DNA of 64,000 nt from Craspedostauros australis (GCA_026770025.1 JAMXDE010000012.1:1-64000), one strand, 5' to 3'; numbered from the stretch's first letter, positions 1 to 10,343 are shown. Notes: generated from the sequence alone by a model not told the origin. Program-made: numbers and translations.

Positions 1-738
1 AAGAACAACGGAAGAAGAAGGTCTGGACCCGGAAGAAACATGCCGAATACCGCCGAGGCGTCGGTATGCTACTCTTCCTCATCAAGCACTCGCGACCAGC
101 CTATCGCGAACCCTGTGAGGGAACTCTCAAAGTATTGATCGGGCCCACCAAGGCCCGCAATGAAGGAGATGTTATCGGACATCAAGTATGTGATCATACA
201 AAGGACTTGGATTAAAGATCCATCAGGGCGTCCAGACGACGACGGCTGGGACATGGAGTCTTCTGCTGATAGCGCATATGCAGGAGACAAGAACCGGAGA
301 ATAGCGTAGGAGGGTTCATCCTATACCTGTGCAATTGTACCACCTTTGGCGACCAAGGCACAGAAGGCCGTACACTCAGCTCATCGAAGCAGAATACGTT
401 GCCCTTCCGAAGCGGCCAAGGAGATCTTCTTCGTGTGCAGCTACTCTAACGTGTGGGCGTCCCCAGTGAAGACACCGATCAAGGTCGTTGGACAACATCG
501 GAGGATCTTCATCGCCAAGAACCATCAACATCCCAACGATCGCGGCACATCGACGTGCGCCATCACTATGTGAGGAACATGGTAATCAACAAAAACCATC
601 GAAATCATTTTCGTCAAATCCGAGCAGAACACAAGCGACGGATTCACCAGAACATCAAGGCCGACTTACAACGCGAACACGAGAAGTCATACCTGACACA
701 TCGAGAACAATTCGAATGAACGAATGCACACAGAAGGG
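1..738 (+). pseudogene. 3' end of a B-family Copia pol (element B-prime), broken
   Basis: This is the RNase H end of a Copia polyprotein on the + strand, closely matching the same region of element B (reverse strand, near 10344-11000). Recognisable words include SEAAKEIFFV, VKTPIKV, FIAKN and a tail ending in QREHEKSYL, followed by a polypurine tract (about 731-738) directly before the LTR. The rest of the element lies left of the window. It is broken many times relative to element B. The differences are dominated by one-base length changes rather than substitutions, so part of the damage may be sequence error at a contig end rather than decay. Confidence 0.85.
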
Positions 739-971
739 TGTCGAGATGTACATGTGAGTATATGTCAAGATGTACGTGTATATGTGCATCGTTCACCCGT
801 TATTCTCTCATACGCACTTGGACGGTATAACTAATACTCGTGTCGATAGTATACTGTGATTCGTCAGAATACAGGGGAAACGGAACACACGAAAAGGGGC
901 AAGATTTCTGGAGGAAATTGCAAATAACGATTTCTGAGAAAATCAGAAGATCGTCCGTCCATGCATCAATG

Positions 972-1531
972 TGTTGGAAGGCTCCGCGCACGAGGATCGG
1001 TAGTAGTCACACTCTTTGTCAAAGTGTTCTGTTACTGTTACTGTTGTTGCTATTGATTGTTGGTGAGCGAGCGTGGGGTATGAGATGATCAAGATGCTCT
1101 CTTGATCATCTCTTCCTTGCTCTCATTGCTTGGTGCAATCCTCTTGCACCTCCATGCACATTGCTCTCATGTTGCTCGTGATGTTGACTTCATCGTCAAC
1201 GTCGTCGTTTCTCTCTCGTTGTCTCGTCGTGTTCCGTGTTCAGGTTTGTTGAACCTGATGATTGATCGAATCTGATGGAATATTCACAACATATTTCATT
1301 CCTGTAGACCTGGTAGTTAAGGTCTCGATGTGACGTTCACGTGTGATGGATACTGTGGTATCCGCTGGTATTGCGGTATCCTGCCATCGTAGTATCGCGG
1401 TGTCTTCGTGGTATAGCGATGGTATCCCTGTGACGTCATAGTTTTGTGTCGTGATTCCGCCACCGAATAGTCTAGATGGCGGCGAGCAAGTGTGACTGAT
1501 GCATACACATCCGAGTACACACATTCCGACA
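972..1531 (-). repeat. Element A 3' LTR
   Basis: On the + strand it starts TGTTGGAAGG and ends CATTCCGACA. It matches 8290-8854 along its whole length. It lies next to a polypurine tract (read on the minus strand) at 1532-1539. Confidence 0.93.
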
Positions 1532-1539
1532 CCCTTCCT
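1532..1539 (-). other. Polypurine tract of element A
   Basis: On the minus strand AGGAAGGG abuts the 3' LTR. The same eight bases precede the 3' LTRs of elements D (62598-62605) and B (10324-10331). Plus-strand priming sites of LTR elements sit exactly here. Confidence 0.75.
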
Positions 1540-1550
1540 GTAGGCGTCAG

Positions 1551-4500
1551 TCATTCGCTGCTGTCGCCAGTGTGTAGGTAAGTCTTCTCGTGTTCGCGCT
1601 GTAGCTCTGACTTGATGTTCTTCGTGAAGCCGTCGCTTCGGTTGTTCTCTGATTTGACGAAGATGATTTCGATCAGCTTGTCATTCACCATGTTGCGGAC
1701 GTAATGATGGCGTACGTCGATATGGCGGGAGCGTTGCGATGTTGAGGGGTTCTTCGCGATGAAGATGGCTCCAACATTGTCAACTCTCACAGTGATTGGA
1801 GTCTTCACTGGCACTCCCACACTCTCCAGGAGTTGCATCACAAAGAAGATCTCCTTCGCCGCCTCGGATAGCGCGATGTACTCTGCCTCTGATGAACTGA
1901 GGGTCACTGCCTTCTGCGCCTTGGATCGCCAGAGGATAGGGACTTGACAGAGGTAGAGAATGAATCCGCCGACACTGATGCGAGTGTCCTTGTCTCCGGC
2001 GTATTCGCTGTCGCAGAACATCTCCATGTTCCATGCGCTGTTGTCTGTCATGACAGGATGGATCTTCAGACCGTAGTGCTTCGTGTCGATGACGTATTTG
2101 ATGATACGCCGCATCTCCTTGGTTGCAGCCTTGGTCGGTCCATCCAGTACCTTCGTCAGCTCTCTGACAGGGTTGGCGATGTCGGGACGCGAATGCTTGA
2201 TCAAGAATAGAAGCATTCCCACTCCCTTGCGATAGTCAGCATGCTCTGCTGCATCTACCTTCTGCAATCCGTTCTCTTCGGATGGGCGAACGATGCTCTG
2301 GCTTGGCGTCCCTGGCGTCGCGTAGCGCTGCATCTTCTCCACCTCTGCACCAAACTCGGTGATTAGGTTTCGGATCAGATGTGGCTGGCGTAGGACGGCT
2401 TTCGTCTTGTCTGCGTTGAGCTGGATGTTGCAGCTGAGGTAGTCACCCAAACCCTTCTCGATGGTGACCTTGAACTTGCTCTTCTGGATGTCGATCATGA
2501 ATTGCTCGAGTGCCTTCTGATGTCCGCAGCAGAAGCAGTCGTCAACGTAGATCGCCACGATGACTGTTTCGTTCTTCGTCTTGCGATGGAAGAGACACGG
2601 ATCTGCCGCGCTCTGGTCGAATCGCATTCCCTTCAGCGTTGACACCAGCATCTTGTACCACTGGCGTGCGCTCTGGACCAGCCCGTAGATTGGCTTGTGC
2701 AGCAGCAGCGCTTCATCCGGTGTGCTGTCCATTCCGCTTGGACAATTCATGTACACCTCTTCTTCGAGGTCGCCGTACAAGAATGCCGTGACGACGTCCA
2801 CGAGTGCACAGTCCATCTTCTGCAGCATCATGATCACCATCATCACACGGTACGTGACGTCGTGGATGACAGGCGAGTGGTGCTCTTGGTAGTCCACTCC
2901 TGCAACCTGCGAATAGCCACACGCCACCAGACGCGCTCGATAGGTTCCATTGCGCTTTAATTTAAACACCCATTTGCACTTGCAGCATCTGCGGTCCCTT
3001 GGAATCGATGAGCGCTTGATCTTGCTGTAGACGGATCGAGCATCCATCGAACCGAACTCCTTTGCGATGGCAGCTCTGTAGCCCTTCCGGTGTGTTGCAT
3101 TCGGATGGTTGAATGCTTGGTCGAAGGTTGATGGCTCGATGTGCGTCGATGTCTCTCCTGTCTCATCTTGGGTGGTTGCGCAGATCTCTATCTCGAAGTC
3201 GTCGGTGCTGATTGCGTTGTTACCGAATAGAGCATCTGTGACTGCGTTGGTGATGTCTGATGGAGGAGAATCGCTGTCTTCGTCGTCCGTAGCTTCGTTG
3301 TTCTCCTCATTCTCGTCGGTGGTGTCGTCATTGGTTTCGTCATCGTCGTTGCTCTCCTCGCTGTTGTCCTTGTCGTCGTCGTCGTCGGTGTCGCTTCCCC
3401 TGTTGAAGACGGATAGGTTGGTTGCGAAACGCTTGCCTTCACGCTTCTCTTTCTTCCCTGGCTTGTTGTAGTTTGCAAGGTTGCGCAATTCGCTCTTTCC
3501 TTTCACGTTGGATGGCAGCGACGCACGCGACTTCGCATCTGTTTTTGCTTGATGCTTGCTTCGCTCGATGTATCGCTGTTGTCGTTCGCTGCGAGTGGTG
3601 TCGCGCTTGCTTGGTCGTTTTGGGGGATCAGCAGTCGTGGTGCGACTAGTTTTCGAATCGTCGTTCGCTTCGTGCGAACGCTTGCGTGATGTTGGCGGAG
3701 TGCGGAGGATGCTTGGCGGGACACTCGGTGGGGCGACATCTTCAATGTCGGTCACTGTGTCGTCGTCGACGGGAATCGCGTCAACCTCTTCTTCGGACGC
3801 AGTCCCTTCGTCCACTGGTGTGGTCGCCGTCTCGCTCGCGAGACCTGGTGAGTTCTTCTTCGCACTCGTGTTGTTGTTGGTGTCGTCATCGTCCTCGTCG
3901 TCGTCATCTGAGAGGACGTGGTAAGAATTCGCGTCAGCGAATGACACAGAGCGTCGCTTCGGCTTGGTTTGAGCTGTGTGGGACGGCGCTGTCCCTTCCC
4001 TTCCGACCAGGATGAATCCGTCATCGTCGGTCTCTGTTGGGTGCTCGGCATCGGTTGCGACGATCTGACTCCCTTCCGGCTTCCCATCGTCCGTGCCGTA
4101 GGTCCAACCCTTGAAGTTCCCGTACGATCTGTTGAGCCATTTCACGTCTCTGGTGCAGACGATGGACTTGGTGGATGGACGGTACATGTTGTAGACGCCG
4201 GATCCATGCTGTGGAGCATATCCGACGAATAACATCGCCTCGCCTCTGTTCTGGAGTTTCGCCGTCATGCCTCCGTAGGCTGTCTTGACGACTCCGACTT
4301 CACCAAAGGTACGGAGTCCACTTGCATACTTCGGATCCTCTCCGAAGAATAGGTTGTGTGGCGACTTGGTCTGTCCCTTCGCCACGGTGATGTTGGCGAC
4401 CGCGGTCGCGACGTTGGCTGCTGCAGCCCATAGACCATGTCTGTGCTCTTCGTTGAGCTGGGCGCCGTTCAGCATGGATCGCATCTTCGTGTACAAGTAT

Positions 4501-7500
4501 GCAAACTTGCGCTCGACCCTGCCGTTCTGCTGTGGTGTGTTGGATGCCGTGTATTCGAATGAGACGTCGAATCCGGCTTCGAGCAGATGGACCTCGGATG
4601 CCTTGTTCTCTCCGCTGTTGTCGCCACGGAAAATGATTGGCTTGCCGTCCGTGTGTGCACGGATCTTCTGAAGGAATCGCTTCAGGAAGGCTGGTTGGTC
4701 ACTCTTGTTGGTGAGGAAGATGCTCCAGCAGTAATCTGTGTGGTCGTCTACGATCAACACCCAGTACCGCTTGTTTCCGAAGCTCGTGTGCTTTGTGTAG
4801 CTGATGTCGATGAAGAATCGCTCACATCGTCGCGATGCTCTTGCGATGGTCGCCTTCGGGACGTTCTTCACTCGTGCGTTGGCGATGGCACAGTGCTTGC
4901 ATGGCGGCATGGTGCCGATGATGTTCCATCCGTGATGCGATGCGGTCCGTTGCATTGCTTCCAGTGGGGCGTGTCCCAACATGCGATGGAGTGTGGACGC
5001 GTTGATGCCCTTCGGTGGATCCGATGTGACGGCCGCAGCCGTGATGTCTGTGCGTGGCTTGACTGCATGCATCTGCACGCCAGTCACGAAGCCATTTCGC
5101 GTGCGGAACACTCGATCGAACACGATCTTGTTCCCGTTGCCGTTTGCGATGTCCATGATGATACCGTTGTTTCCGATCTGGTATCCATTCTCCAGCGCCT
5201 TGTTCGTTGAGAACAGATTCACCCACATCTTGGGTGCGAACTTCACGTCGTTCAGTCTGATGGTGCGCTGTGTGTTGTCGTGTTGCTTCACTCGGAGATA
5301 GATGGACCCCATCTTCGGTGAGTTGAGTTGTGTGTTGTCACCGACCTTCACAAAGGATTGGATGTGGCGGATGTTGAACATCCCCTTGTCCGAATTCACA
5401 ATGTGGCATGAGGCTCCACTGTCGGCGAGCCATGTGTGTTCATCGGGTGTGTCGGTGTGGTGGTCGGATGCACGGAAGCGCGTGCGATCCACGACCATGA
5501 TTGCCAACTCGTCGTCGTAGGAGGAATCGTCGTCGTCGGATGACTCACCCGTGCTGGAATCGTCCCAATCGATTGGAGGGCGCATTGGTTCTGCTTGCTG
5601 TGGCGGCTCCGGTCTTGCCTGTCGCGGTGGCTCAGGTCGCCTTTCCTGTGGTCGGTGGTGAAGGAGTGCCGCCATGCATCCTCCGAGGATGAAGTGCCGC
5701 TCCATGATGCTCAGTGGTGGTTGGCCGTGGCGCTCGAGGATCCTGTTGAGAATCATGCTGTTTGCCAGGATCTCTTCGATTGACAGCAGCTCTGCCATGA
5801 TGAACATTCCTGACACTCGTCCGACGAATGCCATCTGGATGCGTCGATTGTTGGGGAACAGGTTGCGGGCCCCACAGAAGATGGCGTTGCTGATGATTTC
5901 GCGTTGTCTGATCTCGGCCGTGAATGTTGGGTACGGCACAGTGTCGTGCCTGCCGTGCGCTCCTCGTTGGTTGAAGAAGTCCGTGGGCCCAAAACGTAGG
6001 CCGGTTGGGAAGATCATGTCTTCGTGGTGGTTCATGACTCGTTGACCTTCTGGTCTGAGAGGACGGAATCTGTTTCGGACGTAGAGTGGACGGGTTGCGT
6101 CGCTGTCGTCATCTCCGTCGTCTTGAGCGATCTCTTCTTCGGCGGAGCCAGCGGCTGACGCCTCTTCGAAGAGTTTGTCGTCCAGGAGCATGTCTTGCTC
6201 AATCGGGGGCTCCCCGGCTTCCTCCATAGCGAGGATATCGATATCCTCCTCGGGATCTTCTTCTCGGTTGCCGTTGCTCGGCAAGTCGTGCGTGTTGAGG
6301 CAGTAATCGAAATTGAGATCAAAACGAGGCTCGTTGTCGAGCGTCACCTCGTGGATGATTGGTCCGTCGTTGAGCCATTCTGGGATGCTCGTGTCGTCGT
6401 GGACCTCGTCTATTCCTGGACGGTGTTGGAAGGTATCAAAGAATGAATCATCGACGGCGTAGGCAGTGTGAGTTTGTGTGGGTGTGTCGAGCATGGTCAT
6501 CACCATCTCGAACCTGTCATCGGCGCCGTCTTGCGCCGTGCTTCCTTGCTCTTCCTGCTTTCTCTTTTCGTTGAACTTTTTCTTCCTGCAGTCTGCCTCT
6601 CGATGTCCTGGGATGCCACAGTAATGGCACTTCCCGCTGAAGCCGCTGCCACGACCTCTTCCTCTGTTGCCGCGGTTGCCTTGATTGCCGCGCTGATCTC
6701 TTCGGTTGCCTCTGTTGTTGTAGCCTCCTCGTCGGCCGTTGTTGGATTGGTGGTTGTTGTTGTTGTCGGCCGCTTGCTTTCTGTCTGGACAATTCGCAGA
6801 CCGATGGCCGTACTTTCCGCAGTTGTGGCAGTTGCCCTTGAATCCGCCTGTCGCAGCCATCGCCGCGTCGTCGCGCTTGCTGCCAGTATCCGCGAAGTCG
6901 TCCACGTACGCCTTTCCACCTTGGAGTTTGGAGTATCTGTAGTTCAGCACATTCCGGATGGCCTCGATCGTCACCTTCTCTGGACCCATCTGCAGTTGGT
7001 ATTCGAAGTTGCTCACTTCGTCGTCGTAGTCCTTGCTGAGGCTGCTGAGCACTTGCATGATCAGCTCTCTCTCACTGATCTCGTATTTCACCTCTTGGAG
7101 GCGAGCGCGGAGCAGCTCAAGCCGTGTGACGTAGATGTCGGGATCCGTATCCCTTGCCATGCGCTCGGTGTTGAATTGGCGCTTCAGCCGCAGCACCGTG
7201 GATGCCTCGGTCGGCTGGTACTTCTCCTTCAGCATCTTCCATGCTGCCGCTGGGTTCCCCTCGGGGTGCTGCTCGTCGCAGCATTGGTTGATCAGCTGGA
7301 TCGCCTGCTTTCCAGTTCCTTGCTCTGCATCCATCATCAGGATCAGATCGCTGAAGCAGTCCAGCGCCAGTTCGCGCGTCTCTTCGAGGGCCTCCCTCTT
7401 CTCTTCGTCACTCTCTCTCTCGACGTCTTCTTTCGTCGGGATGGGCTTCTCTCCCATCATGATGTCCTTGAATCGCTGTGTACGCGCGTACGCCTTTGCT

Positions 7501-8045
7501 TGCGACTCCCACGCATTGTAGTCTTCCTTCTTTCCGCTGAAGGATGGGGCCTTGCGCCTCTTGTAGGTTTCCTTCGTCATCTTCTTTCTTGTTGTTGTCT
7601 GCTTGCTCGTGCCTCGTGTGCTGCCTGTCGATTGACTCTCTTCTCTCTCTTCTTCTCTCTCTGACTCCTCGTTGTCGTTGGATGCGAGGGGATCGATGCC
7701 GCTGTCTCTCTCTGACGCGCTACCCCTGCCTTCTGTTTCCGTCTGCTGTACTTCTGTCTCGTACGCTTCCACTTTGAACACTCGCTGTGATGGAGTCGAT
7801 GTGGGTTGTCCTGTTGATGCCGATGTCGGTCTCGGCTGGTCTCTCTGCCGCGTCTCTCCGCCGGCTCTTCGTGCAGCTTGCTCTGCTTCCGTTTCGATGA
7901 TGGCTCCTTGCTGAGCGCTTGGTTGTTGGATGGGCGCACCCGCTCCTTCTCGCGTGAGGTTCAGAGTCTCGTCCTCGTCTCCCTCGGTCTCGTCCTCGAT
8001 CACTGGTGTGAGAGGGAATGCAGTCTCTTCGGTCTCTTCGCTCAT
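1551..8045 (-). CDS. Element A gag-pol polyprotein (2164 aa)
   Basis: A single frame encodes all retroelement functions. Order from the N terminus: a charged low-complexity start; a Gag core (about 160-390); two CCHC zinc knuckles (about 405 and 472, CHNCGKYGHRSANC and CHYCGIPGHREADC); a long acidic spacer with a conserved unnamed domain (about 668-800); an aspartic protease (LADSGASCH, about 873); a His/Cys integrase finger; an integrase core with D (FIDISYTKH), D (GDNSGENK) and E (NGRVERKF) at about 1076-1175; an acidic low-complexity linker (about 1290-1640); a reverse transcriptase with IYVDDC (about 1832); and RNase H (CDSEYAGDKD, SSSEAEYIALSEA). At 2164 aa it is longer than the roughly 1300-1500 aa usual for Copia, because of the two acidic spacers. 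The start is chosen because its first codons (MSEETEETAF) are shared with element D. Confidence 0.93.
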   Translation of the reverse strand: MSEETEETAFPLTPVIEDETEGDEDETLNLTREGAGAPIQQPSAQQGAIIETEAEQAARRAGGETRQRDQPRPTSASTGQPTSTPSQRVFKVEAYETEVQQTETEGRGSASERDSGIDPLASNDNEESEREEEREESQSTGSTRGTSKQTTTRKKMTKETYKRRKAPSFSGKKEDYNAWESQAKAYARTQRFKDIMMGEKPIPTKEDVERESDEEKREALEETRELALDCFSDLILMMDAEQGTGKQAIQLINQCCDEQHPEGNPAAAWKMLKEKYQPTEASTVLRLKRQFNTERMARDTDPDIYVTRLELLRARLQEVKYEISERELIMQVLSSLSKDYDDEVSNFEYQLQMGPEKVTIEAIRNVLNYRYSKLQGGKAYVDDFADTGSKRDDAAMAATGGFKGNCHNCGKYGHRSANCPDRKQAADNNNNHQSNNGRRGGYNNRGNRRDQRGNQGNRGNRGRGRGSGFSGKCHYCGIPGHREADCRKKKFNEKRKQEEQGSTAQDGADDRFEMVMTMLDTPTQTHTAYAVDDSFFDTFQHRPGIDEVHDDTSIPEWLNDGPIIHEVTLDNEPRFDLNFDYCLNTHDLPSNGNREEDPEEDIDILAMEEAGEPPIEQDMLLDDKLFEEASAAGSAEEEIAQDDGDDDSDATRPLYVRNRFRPLRPEGQRVMNHHEDMIFPTGLRFGPTDFFNQRGAHGRHDTVPYPTFTAEIRQREIISNAIFCGARNLFPNNRRIQMAFVGRVSGMFIMAELLSIEEILANSMILNRILERHGQPPLSIMERHFILGGCMAALLHHRPQERRPEPPRQARPEPPQQAEPMRPPIDWDDSSTGESSDDDDSSYDDELAIMVVDRTRFRASDHHTDTPDEHTWLADSGASCHIVNSDKGMFNIRHIQSFVKVGDNTQLNSPKMGSIYLRVKQHDNTQRTIRLNDVKFAPKMWVNLFSTNKALENGYQIGNNGIIMDIANGNGNKIVFDRVFRTRNGFVTGVQMHAVKPRTDITAAAVTSDPPKGINASTLHRMLGHAPLEAMQRTASHHGWNIIGTMPPCKHCAIANARVKNVPKATIARASRRCERFFIDISYTKHTSFGNKRYWVLIVDDHTDYCWSIFLTNKSDQPAFLKRFLQKIRAHTDGKPIIFRGDNSGENKASEVHLLEAGFDVSFEYTASNTPQQNGRVERKFAYLYTKMRSMLNGAQLNEEHRHGLWAAAANVATAVANITVAKGQTKSPHNLFFGEDPKYASGLRTFGEVGVVKTAYGGMTAKLQNRGEAMLFVGYAPQHGSGVYNMYRPSTKSIVCTRDVKWLNRSYGNFKGWTYGTDDGKPEGSQIVATDAEHPTETDDDGFILVGREGTAPSHTAQTKPKRRSVSFADANSYHVLSDDDDEDDDDTNNNTSAKKNSPGLASETATTPVDEGTASEEEVDAIPVDDDTVTDIEDVAPPSVPPSILRTPPTSRKRSHEANDDSKTSRTTTADPPKRPSKRDTTRSERQQRYIERSKHQAKTDAKSRASLPSNVKGKSELRNLANYNKPGKKEKREGKRFATNLSVFNRGSDTDDDDDKDNSEESNDDDETNDDTTDENEENNEATDDEDSDSPPSDITNAVTDALFGNNAISTDDFEIEICATTQDETGETSTHIEPSTFDQAFNHPNATHRKGYRAAIAKEFGSMDARSVYSKIKRSSIPRDRRCCKCKWVFKLKRNGTYRARLVACGYSQVAGVDYQEHHSPVIHDVTYRVMMVIMMLQKMDCALVDVVTAFLYGDLEEEVYMNCPSGMDSTPDEALLLHKPIYGLVQSARQWYKMLVSTLKGMRFDQSAADPCLFHRKTKNETVIVAIYVDDCFCCGHQKALEQFMIDIQKSKFKVTIEKGLGDYLSCNIQLNADKTKAVLRQPHLIRNLITEFGAEVEKMQRYATPGTPSQSIVRPSEENGLQKVDAAEHADYRKGVGMLLFLIKHSRPDIANPVRELTKVLDGPTKAATKEMRRIIKYVIDTKHYGLKIHPVMTDNSAWNMEMFCDSEYAGDKDTRISVGGFILYLCQVPILWRSKAQKAVTLSSSEAEYIALSEAAKEIFFVMQLLESVGVPVKTPITVRVDNVGAIFIAKNPSTSQRSRHIDVRHHYVRNMVNDKLIEIIFVKSENNRSDGFTKNIKSELQREHEKTYLHTGDSSE

Positions 8046-8277
8046 TCAGCGCTCGTCTCGCTTCTCGTCTCGTCCTCGATCACGCGCGTGAGAGGGTATT
8101 CTTCCACTTCAGTCTCTTCTGCTCATTCAGCGCCTCGCGCTCTTCGTTTCGTCCTCGATCACCGGTGTGAGAGGGTATGCTAGCTCGTCTCTCGCTCGTC
8201 GCTCATGCAGCGTCTCTTGCTCATGCAGCGTCTCTTGCTCTTCGATCTCTCCTTGCACAGGGCTTCCCTGGTGCTAA
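8046..8277 (-). repeat. Element A 5' leader with repeats of the gag start
   Basis: On the minus strand the leader between the primer site and the gag start contains two imperfect copies of the first part of gag. The core TACCCTCTCA(C) recurs near 8089-8098 and 8168-8177, and the gag copy is near 8010, giving a spacing of about 79-80 bp. One leader copy includes an ATG with a very short frame (MSRRD) ahead of the real start. Confidence 0.7.
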
Positions 8278-8289
8278 CGTTTATAAACG
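8278..8289 (-). other. Putative primer binding site of element A
   Basis: The 12-bp palindrome CGTTTATAAACG directly follows the 5' LTR in the element's own direction. The same 12 bp sit at the same place in elements B (16666-16677) and D (55880-55891) although the B LTR differs from the A/D LTR. The position is that of a primer binding site. The priming tRNA was not identified. Confidence 0.6.
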
Positions 8290-8854
8290 TGTTGGAAGGC
8301 TCCGCGCACGGAGGATCGGTAGTAGTCACACTCTTTGTCAAAGTGTTTCTGTTACTGTTACTGTTGTTGCTATTGATTGTTGGTGAGCGAGCGTGGGGTA
8401 TGAGATGATCAAGATGCTCTCTTGATCCATCTCTTCCTTGCTCTCATTGCTTGGTGCAATCCTCTTGCACCTCCATGCACATTGCTCTCATGTTGCTCGT
8501 TGATGTTGACTTCATCGTCAACGTCGTCGTTTCTCTCTCGTTGTCTCGTCGTTGTTCCGTGTTCAGGTTTTGTTGAACCTGATGATTGATCGAATCTGAT
8601 GGAATATTCACAACATATTTCATTCCTGTAGACCTGGTAGTTAAGGTCTCGATGTGACGTCACGTGTGATGGATACTGTGGTATCCGCTGGTATTGCGGT
8701 ATCCTGCCATCGTAGTATCGCGGTGTCTTCGTGGTATAGCGATGGTATCCCTGTGACGTCATAGTTTTGTGTCGTGATTCCGCCACCGAATAGTCTAGAT
8801 GGCGGCGAGCAAGTGTGACTGATGCATACACATCCGAGTACACACATTCCGACA
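8290..8854 (-). repeat. Element A 5' LTR
   Basis: It runs from TGTTGGAAGG to CATTCCGACA on the + strand and is the partner of 972-1531. It contains two CRE palindromes (8655-8662 and 8754-8761) with iterated GGATACC-like words between them. Confidence 0.93.
8655..8761 (-). promoter_or_regulatory. Paired TGACGTCA (CRE) palindromes in the element A LTR
   Basis: TGACGTCA occurs at 8655-8662 and 8754-8761, 99 bp apart. Short repeats of the form GGTATCC/GGATACC lie between them. CRE palindromes are bound by bZIP factors, so this is a plausible LTR promoter/enhancer. That role is inferred. Confidence 0.5.
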
Positions 8855-9416
8855 TCAATGGTACCAAGAGAATCTCGAGGTACTTCCCAACTAAACCTCA
8901 GATGACGATATCATCTGACAGGCTGCTGCATCACCAATGGAACGTGACATCTGGAGAGCAGAAGGACGCCCACTGACGTTGACAGGATGTCATCATGTCA
9001 CCACGTCGACAGCTGTCTCCAAGTCAGAGCAGGAGGCGAAGATGCGATGACCCATGAAGATCATGGATACTGAAGGTGAACTTCAAATGGTAAGTACTCA
9101 TGGAGTAGAAGCCAGTAGTAAATGAACGGAGTGTCGAATGCGGAGCACGCATCGAACACGGAGTATCGTGTAGCACGAGCACACGATGTTGAGAGAGAGA
9201 GAGAGAATACAGAGAGGAGCGAGAGAGGATCTCGCGTACCGACTCATAGTCGGAGACTGAATCTACGAAACAGATTGAAGCGCCGAGAGCATCGGGCAAG
9301 AGAACGGCGTACACCGAGAGGATCGGAGTAGCCAAGTAATGAAATAGCAAACAGACGACTATCAACCAACACCATCTTCCACGTTCGTAGGATACTGTGA
9401 GCGGAACTTGCCAACA

Positions 9417-9527
9417 TATGTTGCTGTATCTCACAACAAATACTCGTCCAGACCTCGCCTTCGCAGTCTCCCAAGTCGCACGCTTTGGACAGGACCCTCG
9501 CCGCTCGCACGCCAAGGCAGTCAAGCG
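9417..9527 (+). pseudogene. Element C: pol fragment left of the element B insertion
   Basis: A short stretch of Copia reverse transcriptase end is readable on the + strand (words NTRPDLAFAVSQVARFG and KAVKR). It stops at element B and resumes at 17470 after the CAAGCG duplication. Its left side abuts the LTR of B-prime, so this fragment of C is boxed in by two later insertions. Confidence 0.85.
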
Positions 9528-10323
9528 TGTTGGCAAGTTCCGCTCACGGTAACCTACGAACGTGGAAGGTGGTATTGGTTGATAGTCGTCTGTTCGCTAT
9601 TTCATTACGTTGGCACTCCGATACTCTCGATGTCCGTTCGTTCTCTTGCCCGATGCTCTCGGCGCTTCAATCTGTTTTGTAGATTCAGTCTCCGACTATG
9701 AGTCGGTACGCGAGATCCTCTCTCGCTCCTCTCTGTATTCTCTCTCTCTCTTTCTCTCACTATCGTGTATTTGCGCTACACGATACTCCGTGCTCAATGC
9801 GTACTCCGCATTCGACACTCCGTTCGTTCAGTACTGGTTCCTACTCCATGAGTACTTACCATTTGAAGTTCACCTTCAGTATCCATGATCTTCATGGGTC
9901 ATCGCATCTTCACCTCCTGCTCTGACTTGGAGACAGCTGTCGACGTGGTGACATGTTGACATCCTGTCGACGTCAGTAGGCGTCCTTCTGCTCTCCAGAT
10001 GTCACGTTCCATTGGTGATGCAGTAGTCTGTCAGATGATATCGTCATCTGAGGTTTAGTTGGGAAGTACCTCGAGATTCTCTTGGTACCATTGATGCATG
10101 GACGGACGATCTTCTGATTTTTCTCAGAAATCGTTATTTGCAAATTTCCTCCAGAAATCTTGCCCCTTTTCGTGTGTTCCGTTTCCCCTGTAATTCTGAC
10201 GAATCACAGTATACTATCGACACGAGTATAGTTATACCGTCCAAGTGCGTATGAGAGAATAACGGGTGAACGATGCACATATACACGTACATCTTGACAT
10301 ATACTCACATGTACATCTCGACA
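9528..10323 (-). repeat. Element B 3' LTR
   Basis: On the + strand it starts TGTTGGCAAG and ends ATCTCGACA. It is followed by the polypurine tract at 10324-10331. With 8855-9416 it forms an inverted LTR pair separated by only 111 bp. Confidence 0.92.
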
Positions 10324-10343
10324 CCCTTCCTGTGTGCATTCGT

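Larger units (their letters stand above)
972..8854 (-). mobile_element. Element A: Ty1/Copia LTR retrotransposon, looks whole
   Basis: A complete structure is visible: an LTR of 560 bp (972-1531), one long gag-pol frame (1551-8045, minus), a leader, and an LTR of 565 bp (8290-8854). The flanking duplication is TCAATG. The order PR-IN-RT-RNase H is diagnostic of Copia. The LTR pair differs almost only in the length of single-base runs, with hardly any substitution, so the element is young. The length differences cluster toward the left end of the window and may be sequence error. It is nearly identical in layout and protein to element D. Confidence 0.95.
739..9416 (+). repeat. 3' LTR of element B-prime, split by element A
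   Basis: The LTR runs 739-971 and resumes at 8855-9416, about 795 bp in total once element A is removed. It starts TGTCGAGATG and ends CTTGCCAACA, the same ends as the LTRs of element B in opposite orientation. Element A interrupts it with a duplicated TCAATG (966-971 and 8855-8860). The uninterrupted site can be read in the solo LTR at about 19428-19434. The sequence immediately after 9416 belongs to Copia fragment C, so B-prime appears to have landed in C. Confidence 0.9.

Noticed and set aside
6468-7664. Long open frame (398 codons) on the + strand opposite the element A gag
   Set aside because: It is antisense to a real, domain-bearing frame and rich in Leu/Val/Ser, as expected from the complement of an Asp/Glu/Gln-rich coding region. 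No domain was recognised.
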